A DNA stretch of 9,334 bases, taken from positions 1-9,334 of the forward strand of contig CANKWG010000083.1 in NCBI GenBank assembly GCA_947487325.1, in the 5' to 3' direction. Shown piece by piece: positions 1-6,934 of the stretch. The DNA is from Oxalobacteraceae bacterium (lineage in GTDB: Bacteria > Pseudomonadota > Gammaproteobacteria > Burkholderiales > Burkholderiaceae_D). Position numbers and translations under genes: made by a program. Below the pieces are notes generated by a model. It saw only the letters and a program-made list of their open reading frames with translations. It searched no databases and was not told the origin of the DNA. Numbering within the stretch: position 1 is the stretch's first letter; each line of letters starts with the position of its first letter.

Positions 1-1434
1 CTCGTCACCCTCGGCGCAAGAAACGGTCACCAGAGTGCCGTCCTTGAGCACATCGGTGGCGTCGCCACAGCCAACCACCGCAGGCACACCCAGTTCGCGC
101 GCAATGATCGCAGCGTGGCAGGTACGACCGCCGCGATTGGTGACAATGGCAGAGGCCCGCTTCATCACCGGCTCCCAATTGGGGTCAGTCATATCGGCCA
201 CCAGCACATCGCCGGGCTGTACCCGCTCCATCTCTTCCGGATCATTGATCACACGAACAGGACCCGCGCCGATTTTTTGGCCAATCGCACGGCCTGAGGT
301 CAGCACAGTGCCTGTGCCTTTAAGTTTGAAGCGCTGCTGAATGTCGCCTTGCTTTTCTTGTGACTTCACCGTCTCTGGACGCGCCTGAAGGATGTACAGC
401 TTGCCATCGCGACCATCCTTGCCCCATTCGATGTCCATCGGGCGCTGATAGTGCTTCTCGATGGTGACCGCATAACGTGCGAGTTCGGCGATTTCAGTGT
501 CGTTGAGCGAGTAGCGATTGCGCTGCTCAATGGGCACATCCACAGTACGCACTGAGCGACCGGCTTTAGCCTCACCGGTGAACTCCATTTTGATGAGCTT
601 GGAGCCGATATTGCGGCGAATAATGGGCAGCTTGCCTTGCTCCAGCATGGGCTTATGGACATAGAACTCGTCCGGATTGACCGCACCCTGAACGACCGTC
701 TCGCCCAGGCCGTAGCTGGAGGTGATGAACACCACATCCTTGAAACCGGATTCCGTATCAATAGTGAACATGACGCCGGCGGCGCCCAAGTCTGAGCGCA
801 CCATGCGTTGCACACCGGCAGAGAGCGCGACCTCGGCATGGGTGAAGCCTTTATGCACTCGGTAGGAAATCGCGCGGTCGTTATAGAGGGAAGCGAAGAC
901 GTGTTTCATGGCCTCGAGCACGTTATCGATACCGACCACATTCAGAAAGGTCTCCTGCTGCCCTGCAAACGAGGCATCCGGCAGGTCTTCGGCTGTCGCG
1001 CTGGAGCGGACCGCAAACGACATTTCACTTGATGAGTCCGCTACAAGTCTTTGATAAAAATCATTAATTTCCTTTTGCAGCCGAGGCTGGAAAGGCGTAT
1101 CGATGATCCACTGGCGAATTTCAGCGCCGGCAACCGCAAGAGCGCGCACATCATCGATGTCCAGCGTCGCCAGACGATCTGCAATGCGATCAGCCAGGGC
1201 TGCGCCTTTACCATCGCTGTAAGACAAGAAATCGCGAAACGCCTGTGCGGTGGTGGCGAAGCCGCCCGGCACACGCACGCCGACGTGCGCGAGCTGGCTG
1301 ATCATTTCACCGAGCGATGCGTTTTTACCGCCGACAGACTCAACGTCTGTCATGCGGAGATTTTCGAAGGAAACGACGTAAGTCGCGCCCAGATCAGGGG
1401 CCTGATACCCCCCGGTGGATGCTACGTTGGACAT
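1..1434 (-). CDS. ppsA: Phosphoenolpyruvate synthase, N-terminal part (3' end off the left edge)
   Basis: This enzyme converts pyruvate, ATP and water to PEP, AMP and phosphate in the cytoplasm, the entry step of gluconeogenesis from pyruvate or lactate. The frame is open from ATG 1434 to the window edge, giving 478 codons; E. coli PpsA has 792, so about 60% is present. Visible in order are the start of the ATP-binding domain (VGGKNASLGEM near residue 34), the nucleotide-binding segment RSSATAED at 143-150 followed by LPDASFAGQQETFLNV, ILQARPET closing the ATP-grasp domain, and the swivelling phosphohistidine domain with GGRTCHAAIIAREL, whose His440 matches the phosphorylated catalytic His of the family. 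The C-terminal PEP/pyruvate barrel lies outside the window. The start is supported by AAGAGG at 1445-1440, five bases upstream of ATG. It is transcribed divergently from ppsR, which encodes its regulator. No frameshift or in-frame stop was found on checking every codon. Confidence 0.97.
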   Translation of the reverse strand, partial: MSNVASTGGYQAPDLGATYVVSFENLRMTDVESVGGKNASLGEMISQLAHVGVRVPGGFATTAQAFRDFLSYSDGKGAALADRIADRLATLDIDDVRALAVAGAEIRQWIIDTPFQPRLQKEINDFYQRLVADSSSEMSFAVRSSATAEDLPDASFAGQQETFLNVVGIDNVLEAMKHVFASLYNDRAISYRVHKGFTHAEVALSAGVQRMVRSDLGAAGVMFTIDTESGFKDVVFITSSYGLGETVVQGAVNPDEFYVHKPMLEQGKLPIIRRNIGSKLIKMEFTGEAKAGRSVRTVDVPIEQRNRYSLNDTEIAELARYAVTIEKHYQRPMDIEWGKDGRDGKLYILQARPETVKSQEKQGDIQQRFKLKGTGTVLTSGRAIGQKIGAGPVRVINDPEEMERVQPGDVLVADMTDPNWEPVMKRASAIVTNRGGRTCHAAIIARELGVPAVVGCGDATDVLKDGTLVTVSCAEGDE

Positions 1435-1439
1435 GACAA

Positions 1440-1445
1440 CCTCTT
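1440..1445 (-). promoter_or_regulatory. Shine-Dalgarno of ppsA
   Basis: The minus strand reads AAGAGG, five bases before the ppsA ATG at 1434. It decides the start: E. coli PpsA begins a few residues further in, and an internal ATG (1356-1354) also exists, but only the first ATG has this well-placed site. Confidence 0.75.
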
Positions 1446-1465
1446 TGATGGTGGGAAATCTTCAT

Positions 1466-1478
1466 TTGCGCCTCGCAA
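1466..1478. repeat. Short inverted repeat in the ppsA leader
   Basis: Perfect 5-base arms TTGCG and CGCAA are separated by CCT. It lies 32 bases upstream of the ppsA start, so it would be either a small hairpin in the ppsA 5' leader or an operator half-site pair. Its length allows chance occurrence, so the function is only a suggestion. Confidence 0.3.
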
Positions 1479-1505
1479 GTGGGTTTTTGTTTGTTATTCT
1501 GGGAA

Positions 1506-1516
1506 CACGCTGCGTG
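1506..1516. repeat. Short near-palindrome CACGC-T-GCGTG
   Basis: Perfect 5-base arms surround one central base, in the middle of the ppsA/ppsR divergent region, flanked by GGGAA on the left (1501-1505) and GGGAA on the right (1516-1520). The position would suit an operator acting on either gene, but I recognise no known regulator consensus here. Confidence 0.3.
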
Positions 1517-1607
1517 GGAAAAATTCATAACCGATATTTTACAGGCCGAACCAAGCTTTTCAGCGTGCTAAACCGCACTTTTTCCGTAATTTATTTACAA
1601 ATTTACA

Positions 1608-2456
1608 ATGTACAGCTCTCATAGTGGCAGCACCGGGAAGTTTGACCGGACCGTGTTTTTCGTCTCAGATGGAACAGGCATCACAGCAGAGACTTTTGGC
1701 CACTCGGTACTAACCCAATTCGATTTGCGCTTCCGGCAGATCCGACTCCCCTTCATTGACACGGCCGAAAAAGCGCATGATGCGGTCAGCCGCATCAACG
1801 AGTCTTGCACCGCCGACGGCAAGCGGCCGATTGTTTTCTCGACACTGGTCAAATCCGACCTTTCCGAGATTGTCCGGCGCTCAGAAGGCCTGCACATGGA
1901 TCTGATTCAAACCTTCGTTGATCCCCTGGAGCAAGAACTCGGCGTCAAGTCCACGCATACCATCGGCCGCAGCCATAATATTGCTGACTCCGCCGACTAC
2001 AAAAACCGCATCGAAGCGATCAATTTTTCTCTGGCTCACGATGACGGACAATCGCACAAGAATCTGGCCATGGCCGATGTGATTCTGGTGGGAGTATCTC
2101 GCTCGGGCAAGACCCCCACTAGCCTGTACCTGGCCATGCAATATGGCATCAAGGCCGCCAATTACCCGCTTATTCCCGAGGACTTTGAACGTGGCCAAAT
2201 GCCGAGTGGCCTTAAATCATTCAAGGGCAAAATTTTCGGTTTATCCATCGCTCCAGATCGCCTGACAGAGGTGCGTAACGAGCGCCGTCCCGGCAGCAAG
2301 TACGCAGCGCTGGAAAATTGCCGTTACGAAGTGAATGAAGCAGAAAAGATGATGCAACGCGAAGGTATACGCTGGGTATCGACTACAGTGAAATCGATTG
2401 AGGAAATCGCCACCCTCATCTTGCAGGAATTGCGACTCGACCGACGCGCCTATTGA
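1608..2456 (+). CDS. ppsR: PEP synthase regulatory protein (bifunctional kinase/pyrophosphorylase, DUF299 family)
   Basis: PpsR inactivates PEP synthase by ADP-dependent phosphorylation of a conserved Thr close to the catalytic His, and reactivates it by phosphate-dependent dephosphorylation. At 282 residues it is close to E. coli PpsR (277). The N-terminal signature VFFVSDGTGITAETFGHS starts at residue 16, AHDDG is at 143-147, the P-loop-like GVSRSGKTPTSLYLAMQYG is at 162-180, and the C-terminus EEIATLILQELRLDRRAY is typical. ATG at 1608 gives an N-terminus about six residues longer than in E. coli. It lacks a clear Shine-Dalgarno, so a downstream start such as GTG 1653 is possible but would cut into the conserved first strand. 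It sits divergent to ppsA, whose product is its substrate, which supports the PEP synthase rather than the PPDK version of the family. Confidence 0.95.
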   Translation: MYSSHSGSTGKFDRTVFFVSDGTGITAETFGHSVLTQFDLRFRQIRLPFIDTAEKAHDAVSRINESCTADGKRPIVFSTLVKSDLSEIVRRSEGLHMDLIQTFVDPLEQELGVKSTHTIGRSHNIADSADYKNRIEAINFSLAHDDGQSHKNLAMADVILVGVSRSGKTPTSLYLAMQYGIKAANYPLIPEDFERGQMPSGLKSFKGKIFGLSIAPDRLTEVRNERRPGSKYAALENCRYEVNEAEKMMQREGIRWVSTTVKSIEEIATLILQELRLDRRAY

Positions 2457-2478
2457 TGGACCTGATGCCAGATAAACT

Positions 2479-3372
2479 CTAACGAGTGCCTGTAAGCCTT
2501 GCCATCAGCGCACGGTATATGTGGGCTGATTCCAGTTCGGTTTCCCAATCCTCCATCGGTGCATGAGCTTTGTCGGTTTTGCTCAGGCCCACTGCTTGCA
2601 ATGTGGGCGCTATTCTTACCGAATCGTCGCCATCATGCGGAATGCCATGACCTTCAAGATCCAGCGCTTCCAGAAAACTGGCGAGCCCCTGATAGTCTGA
2701 AAATCTAGCCGCATCCAGCCCCCAATTGAATCGGGTCTCGATGGTGTCCTGACTATCCATTGCAGGGTTCCTGCTGAGCCAAGAGTTCGCCATCTGACGT
2801 ACCTTGGTATCGGTGGACATCGTTTGCTTGTACATAAATGCGATAGTCGCGAGGTTGGCGACGATACCGATATGGGAACTGCGCATAGGTGTATCTCGCA
2901 AAAATTCCCAGTACACGTCGACTGCGGCTTCCCCACCGAGTCGCTTGAGTACCATGAAAGGAAAATACAAATTCCAGTTTTCCATGCTCAGGCCATTTCT
3001 CTCCAGCGCTTCCCGGTAGACCCCGGAGATTTCAAACGCATTCACATCGCGTTCTATGATAGTTTCAGTGCTGGTTCTCGCAATTCTCTGCAAGGCACGA
3101 AAATAGGATCTGGCAAGGTCGATACGCATTTTATCAACTTGCGTTTCACCCAGAATTTGAAATATCGGACTACAGATACCCGGTATGGGTGAATTACGCA
3201 GAAAATCTGCCGTGGGAACAACATAATTCTGCCCAGTCTTGATCGACTCACCAGCCCACGCTGCAAATCCGTAACCGCGTTGCATTAAATAGTTATAGAA
3301 ATCGTTGACACTCGTCGCCTCCAGAGCGTGTTGGAGGTCGCGTATGTCTGCACTCAAAAGCGGTCTTTGCAT
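2479..3372 (-). CDS. Hypothetical protein, 297 residues, unrecognised
   Basis: I do not recognise this protein. It is a full open frame of 297 residues starting at ATG 3372; the same frame stays open upstream to a stop at 3457-3459 but has no other ATG, GTG or TTG there. There is no signal peptide and no obvious membrane segment, so it is probably cytoplasmic. The sequence looks mostly helical and rich in aromatic residues: an N-terminal part with DFYNYLMQRGYGFAAWAGES (residues 24-43), a middle part with NWNLYFPFMVLKRLGGEAA (132-150), and an acidic C-terminal part from about 239. Only a weak ribosome-binding site precedes it. It lies downstream of the RNA methyltransferase on the same strand after 195 non-coding bases and converges on ppsR with 22 bases between stops. 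Its base composition is lower in G+C than the flanking genes, especially toward the N-terminus, so acquisition by transfer is possible. Codon-level coherence makes it likely to be a real gene. Confidence 0.75.
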   Translation of the reverse strand: MQRPLLSADIRDLQHALEATSVNDFYNYLMQRGYGFAAWAGESIKTGQNYVVPTADFLRNSPIPGICSPIFQILGETQVDKMRIDLARSYFRALQRIARTSTETIIERDVNAFEISGVYREALERNGLSMENWNLYFPFMVLKRLGGEAAVDVYWEFLRDTPMRSSHIGIVANLATIAFMYKQTMSTDTKVRQMANSWLSRNPAMDSQDTIETRFNWGLDAARFSDYQGLASFLEALDLEGHGIPHDGDDSVRIAPTLQAVGLSKTDKAHAPMEDWETELESAHIYRALMARLTGTR

Positions 3373-3567
3373 GACGTAACCGTGGGCAACCCAAACGTTG
3401 ATTGGCCTGCTTGAACTGAGCCGGCAATCTACACCTTTCCCGTCGTGAATTCCCTGCTAGCTGCGCTTAATGCGACACTTTGGCGGAATCTTTACCTTAG
3501 CAGACAAAAGTCTATACAAGCCAATCACTAACCATGAGAGAAAACGACCCAATGCAGAGATGAACCT
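3373..3567. other. Non-coding gap downstream of the operon and upstream of the hypothetical gene
   Basis: In these 195 bases I find no gene; possible reading frames are very short. A tiny perfect hairpin AGAC-AAAA-GTCT sits at 3502-3513 but has no G+C-rich stem or strong T-tract, so it is not a convincing terminator for the upstream methyltransferase gene. On the minus strand TATAGA (3516-3511) is the best -10-like hexamer, without a good -35. The stretch may contain a promoter for the hypothetical gene, which would otherwise depend on read-through from the lpx operon. Confidence 0.5.
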
Positions 3568-4374
3568 CTAGCGGTCGATAGATTGCTGCCGATGCTGCTC
3601 AAAAAGACAGATCGCGGCACTGGCTGCGACATTCAATGATTCCACGGCAGGGTGCTGAGGAATGGACAAACGCTGCGTGCAAAGCTCGAGCAAAGATTCG
3701 GAAACACCACGACCTTCATTACCGAATAACCAAGCGCATGACATCCGCAGGTCCTGCTCATACAGCGAGAAGCGGGTGTGAGAACTAGTCGCAAAAACAG
3801 GCACCTTGGCTGCAGCGATCAACATCGGCAAATTGATGTTTTCAAAGATCTCCATTGCAAAATGCGCCCCCATCCCGGCACGCAATACTTTAGGTGACCA
3901 AGCCAATACGGTACCCGTGCCGCAATACACGCGCGGAATACCAGCAGCCGCCGCGGTTCGGAGAATGGAGCCCAAATTACCTGGATCCTGAACGCCGTCG
4001 AGCAAGACCGCTGCACCATTCAACGCTGGATGGTCAAAGGCTGAGGGAGTCTCAATCAAAAATAACAAACCAATGCCATGCTCGACTTGGCTCAAGGGTG
4101 CAAAGAGTGTATCTGGCAATAGCAGAACTACGCACCCGAGTGCCATGCAGTCATTGAGTATGGTTTTAACTTCTGCATCATTGTGCGAACTTTCGCTCAC
4201 CACGCAACTCAAGGGTGAGCCTTTATGTTGCAACCACGCCTGACACAAGTGAATACCATCAAGTAGAGTTTGTCTTGCTTTTTTTCTCGCTTGCGCGCTA
4301 CTCGCAATCTGGCGTAACTGCTTGTATTGCGCATTGTCGCGCGAACTGATGGTTCGGATAGCGGGAATACTCAT
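3568..4374 (-). CDS. TrmH/SpoU-family RNA 2'-O-ribose methyltransferase
   Basis: SPOUT-class methyltransferases of this family use S-adenosylmethionine, bound in a trefoil knot, to methylate a ribose 2'-OH in rRNA or tRNA. The protein has 268 residues. An N-terminal substrate-binding region (about 7-110, beginning TISSRDNAQYKQLRQIA) is followed by the three SpoU motifs: DGVQDPGNLGSILRTAAAAG at 126-145 (conserved Asn133 and Arg139), WLFGNEGRGVS at 215-225, and LSIPQHPAVESLNVAASAA at 236-254. All expected catalytic residues appear intact. It starts five bases after the rnhB stop with no good Shine-Dalgarno, which suggests translational coupling. The RNA target cannot be read from the sequence. 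RlmB (Gm2251 of 23S rRNA) is the best-known relative, but the N-terminal extension also fits the TsnR/YsgA-like group, so no symbol is given. Confidence 0.93.
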   Translation of the reverse strand: MSIPAIRTISSRDNAQYKQLRQIASSAQARKKARQTLLDGIHLCQAWLQHKGSPLSCVVSESSHNDAEVKTILNDCMALGCVVLLLPDTLFAPLSQVEHGIGLLFLIETPSAFDHPALNGAAVLLDGVQDPGNLGSILRTAAAAGIPRVYCGTGTVLAWSPKVLRAGMGAHFAMEIFENINLPMLIAAAKVPVFATSSHTRFSLYEQDLRMSCAWLFGNEGRGVSESLLELCTQRLSIPQHPAVESLNVAASAAICLFEQHRQQSIDR

Positions 4375-4379
4375 ACGTA

Positions 4380-5003
4380 TCAGGCGGAAGTTTTTACAAG
4401 CACCGCTTTGACCGGGGCATAAGAACGACGGTGCTCGGGTGTCACCCCATGCAATCTCAGTCGCTCCAGATGCAAGGCAGTGGGATAACCTTTATGTTGG
4501 TCGAATGCATATTCAGGGTACAACTCGTGCATCGCCATCAGCGCTGCGTCACGCGCTGTTTTTGCAAGTATCGATGCTGCTGAAATCTCAGCCACCTTGT
4601 CATCACCTTTAACAATCGCTTCAGTACGCACCACACAGACCGGACAGCGATTACCATCGATCAGCGCAAGCTCAGGCTGCACAGACAATCCTTCAATCGC
4701 TCGACGCATGGCGAGCATCGTCGCTTGAAGAATATTAAGTTTATCGATCTCAGCCGCAGTACAGTGAGCAATCGACCAAGACAGTGAATCACGCTGAATT
4801 TGCAGCGCTAATACTTCGCGTTTGGATGAGGTGAGTTTTTTTGAATCGCGCAGTCCGGCGATGGGTCTCGCAGGATCTAGTATCACCGCAGCCGCATACA
4901 CCGGCCCTGCCAGCGGCCCCCTGCCTGCTTCGTCGACACCACAAATTAGCGTGCCACCAAAATCAAACAGTGCATCGATCGCTGCGGACTTAGAGCTTGC
5001 CAT
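4380..5003 (-). CDS. rnhB: Ribonuclease HII
   Basis: RNase HII cuts the RNA strand of RNA-DNA hybrids and starts ribonucleotide excision repair in the cytoplasm. The 207 residues cover the complete family fold. The metal-binding acidic residues are all visible: Asp24 and Glu25 in GVDEAGRGPLAG, Asp116 in LIDGNRCP and Asp134 in VKGDDKVAEISAASILAK. Their spacing is the same as Asp16, Glu17, Asp108 and Asp126 of E. coli RNase HII. HKGYPTALHLERLRLHGVTP near the C-terminus is the usual substrate-contact segment. The ATG at 5003 lies 14 bases inside the end of lpxB, in another frame, with no clear ribosome-binding site, so it is probably translated by coupling to lpxB. The lpxB-rnhB adjacency is common in proteobacteria. 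Confidence 0.97.
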   Translation of the reverse strand: MASSKSAAIDALFDFGGTLICGVDEAGRGPLAGPVYAAAVILDPARPIAGLRDSKKLTSSKREVLALQIQRDSLSWSIAHCTAAEIDKLNILQATMLAMRRAIEGLSVQPELALIDGNRCPVCVVRTEAIVKGDDKVAEISAASILAKTARDAALMAMHELYPEYAFDQHKGYPTALHLERLRLHGVTPEHRRSYAPVKAVLVKTSA

Positions 5004-6156
5004 GCTGCGAGAGCATTTCCATCACCGCATGTGCGCTTTGGGACGCCGTGTTGCGCATCAAATCATGATGCAGATCGACGAAGCGCCGACGCAAACGTTG
5101 TCGGTTCTGATCGTTGGAGAGCTGCGCCCACAGCGCGCTGGCAAGGCCTGCTGGCGTAGCGCGATCCTGCAGCAGCTCTGGCACAAGAAATTCACGTGAC
5201 ATGACATTCGGCAGTCCCACCCAAGGCTGATAAGCCATCAGACGGAGCACCTGCCAACTGGCCGGATTCATGCGGTAACTGATCACCATGGGTTTTTTGA
5301 ACAAAGCAACTTCCAGCGTTGCCGTACCGCTAGCCACCAGCGCTGCGTCACAAGCGGTAATGGCCTCGTGGGATCGACCTGTCAGTAATGTGTGCGGCAG
5401 CTTCTGCAATTCGGGCCGCGCAATTAATTGCTCAAAATAAGTGCGCTGGGTTTCACCTGCCATCGGTATCAGGAAATGCAGCTTGGGGTCGCGCTTGAGC
5501 AGCATGGCCGCCGTTTCCATGAACACGCGCGCGTTGTATTTCAATTCGGACAGACGGCTACCGGGCAATATCGTCACCACCCGCGCATTGTGATCAATAC
5601 CCAGGGCATCCCTTGCTGCATCCTGATCAGGATCCATGGGAATGACCTCGGCCAGCGGATGTCCCACATAAGTCACGGGGATGTTCGCCTTGCGATAAAT
5701 GGCTTCTTCAAACGGAAAAATCACCAGCATATGCGACACCGCGCGAGCGATTTTCTTGATGCGACCGCGCCGCCAAGCCCAGATCGATGGACTCACAAAG
5801 TGAATCGTTGGAATGCCCGCCTGTTTGAGCCGTACCTCAAGATCAAGATTGAAATCCGGTGCATCCACGCCAATGAAGGCAGCAGGCTTCTCAATGAGTA
5901 GCTCATTGATCAGGTTGTCGCGAAAACCTTTGAGCTCGCGATAATGCGCGAGCACTTCGAACAGCCCGCGCACAGCAAGCTTATCCATCGGGTAATCCGA
6001 AACAAAGCCGTACTCGGCCATGGCCGATCCACCGATGCCATGCAAATAGGCATCGTTAATCATGGGCCGCAAGCCTGACAGCATGCGGCTGGCCAGTAAG
6101 TCACCGGAGGCTTCGCCGGCGACCATGGCGATGCGGAGATCAGCGGACGATGCCAC
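4990..6156 (-). CDS. lpxB: Lipid-A-disaccharide synthase
   Basis: LpxB, a GT19 glycosyltransferase at the inner membrane, joins UDP-2,3-diacylglucosamine and lipid X to form the tetra-acyl disaccharide-1-phosphate precursor of lipid A. The 388 residues compare with 382 in E. coli. Visible signatures are MVAGEASGD (11-19), FIGVDAPDFN (94-103, Asp98 being the family's essential acid), IHFVSPSIWAWRRGRI (118-133), VGHPLAE (164-170), ILPGSRLSEL (196-205) in the UDP-binding domain, and LVASGTATLEVAL (273-285) with SYRMNP (293-298). The start is GTG at 6156, giving ten residues before MVAGE, as in homologues; starting at the internal ATG (residue 11) would remove the first beta strand. The gene begins 17 bases inside lpxA and its end overlaps rnhB by 14 bases. 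Confidence 0.97.
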   Translation of the reverse strand: MASSADLRIAMVAGEASGDLLASRMLSGLRPMINDAYLHGIGGSAMAEYGFVSDYPMDKLAVRGLFEVLAHYRELKGFRDNLINELLIEKPAAFIGVDAPDFNLDLEVRLKQAGIPTIHFVSPSIWAWRRGRIKKIARAVSHMLVIFPFEEAIYRKANIPVTYVGHPLAEVIPMDPDQDAARDALGIDHNARVVTILPGSRLSELKYNARVFMETAAMLLKRDPKLHFLIPMAGETQRTYFEQLIARPELQKLPHTLLTGRSHEAITACDAALVASGTATLEVALFKKPMVISYRMNPASWQVLRLMAYQPWVGLPNVMSREFLVPELLQDRATPAGLASALWAQLSNDQNRQRLRRRFVDLHHDLMRNTASQSAHAVMEMLSQHGKL

Positions 6157-6928
6157 GGGTCACATTCTCTAGAAACTCACGCAGGAGTTTCATATGGGGT
6201 GCAAATTCGGGTGCTGCCAGTTCTTCCTCCTGCAGCGCTGCTTTGGCTTCGTCCAACGTAAGGCTGGATTTATAGATCAGTTTGTAGGCATGACGAATGG
6301 CGTTGATGGCTTCTCGGGAAAAACCGCGACGCTTGAGCCCTTCGCTGTTGATGCCATGGGCTGCGGCCGGGTTACCCGAAAGGATGACGAAAGGCGGCAC
6401 ATCTTGCGTCAGGCTGGTGCTCATGCCGACCATCGCATGTGCACCGATCTTGCAAAACTGATGGACATTCGAAAAACCACCCATGATCGCCCAGTCACCC
6501 ACGTGCACATGACCGGCCAGCTGCGCATTGTTCGCAAAAATCGTATGGTTGCCGATCTGGCAGTCATGCGCCAGATGGACATAAGCCATGATCCAGTTGT
6601 CATTGCCGAGCCGTGTCACGCCGACGTCCTGAGACGTACCCCGATTGAAGGTACAGAATTCACGAATCGTATTGCGATCGCCAATTTCAAGACGGGTGGG
6701 CTCGCCTGCATATTTTTTATCTTGCGGCGGCGCACCTATCGATGAAAACTGATAAATCGTATTATCGCGACCGATTTGCGTAATGCCATCAATGACGACA
6801 TGTGGCCCCACGCGTGTACCAGCCCCAATAGAGACATCAGGTCCAATTAATGTATAGGCACCAACCTCGACATCGTCCTCAAGCTGGGCCGCCGGATCAA
6901 CAATGGCGGTCGGATGTATCTTCGCCAT
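6140..6928 (-). CDS. lpxA: UDP-N-acetylglucosamine 3-O-acyltransferase
   Basis: LpxA transfers a 3-hydroxyacyl chain from acyl carrier protein to the 3-OH of UDP-GlcNAc, the first step of lipid A synthesis, as a cytoplasmic homotrimer. The 262 residues equal the E. coli length. Hexapeptide repeats forming the left-handed beta helix run from about residue 5 to 180, followed by the helical C-terminal domain (LKRRGFSREAINAIRHAYKL onward). Catalytic His121 lies in LAHDC and corresponds to E. coli His125. The acyl-chain ruler position, Gly173 in E. coli, is Met169 here (codon 6422-6424, in MVGMSTS), the residue found in the Pseudomonas aeruginosa enzyme that selects C10 chains. The start ATG has GGAG at 6941-6938, nine bases upstream, inside the end of fabZ. 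The 3' end overlaps lpxB. Confidence 0.97.
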   Translation of the reverse strand: MAKIHPTAIVDPAAQLEDDVEVGAYTLIGPDVSIGAGTRVGPHVVIDGITQIGRDNTIYQFSSIGAPPQDKKYAGEPTRLEIGDRNTIREFCTFNRGTSQDVGVTRLGNDNWIMAYVHLAHDCQIGNHTIFANNAQLAGHVHVGDWAIMGGFSNVHQFCKIGAHAMVGMSTSLTQDVPPFVILSGNPAAAHGINSEGLKRRGFSREAINAIRHAYKLIYKSSLTLDEAKAALQEEELAAPEFAPHMKLLREFLENVTRGIVR

Positions 6929-6934
6929 GATCAG

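Larger units (their letters stand above)
1435..1607. other. Divergent intergenic region between ppsA and ppsR
   Basis: These 173 bases must hold the start signals for both ppsA (leftward) and ppsR (rightward). The ppsA ribosome-binding site AAGAGG lies at 1440-1445 on the minus strand. The part next to ppsR (about 1581-1609) is A/T-rich, and no good Shine-Dalgarno precedes the ppsR ATG. Three short dyads are visible: TTGCG-CCT-CGCAA at 1466-1478, CACGC-T-GCGTG at 1506-1516, and GTGC/GCAC arms at 1565-1568 and 1575-1578. I could not assign a convincing -35/-10 pair for either gene; TACAAT at 1604-1609 with TTTCCG 17 bases upstream is the best plus-strand match, but it overlaps the ppsR start codon. 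No small gene is evident. Confidence 0.6.

Noticed and set aside
1051..1530. Plus-strand open frame of 159 codons opposite ppsA
   Set aside because: It lies almost wholly antisense to the well-conserved ppsA coding sequence and its product resembles nothing; it is a by-product of ppsA codon bias.
1554..1564. GCTGAA on the minus strand, resembling half of a Cra (FruR) operator near ppsA
   Set aside because: Only one half matches, the second half is absent, and Cra control of ppsA is known from enterobacteria, not from this order.
3502..3513. AGAC-AAAA-GTCT hairpin as a terminator of the lpx operon
   Set aside because: The four-pair stem is too weak and no strong T-tract follows it on the minus strand.
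5428..5901. Plus-strand open frame of 157 codons opposite lpxB
   Set aside because: It is fully contained in lpxB on the other strand, with no recognisable product and no supporting start signal.
6194..6745. Plus-strand open frame of 183 codons opposite lpxA
   Set aside because: It is antisense to lpxA over its whole length, and the lpxA frame carries all the family motifs.
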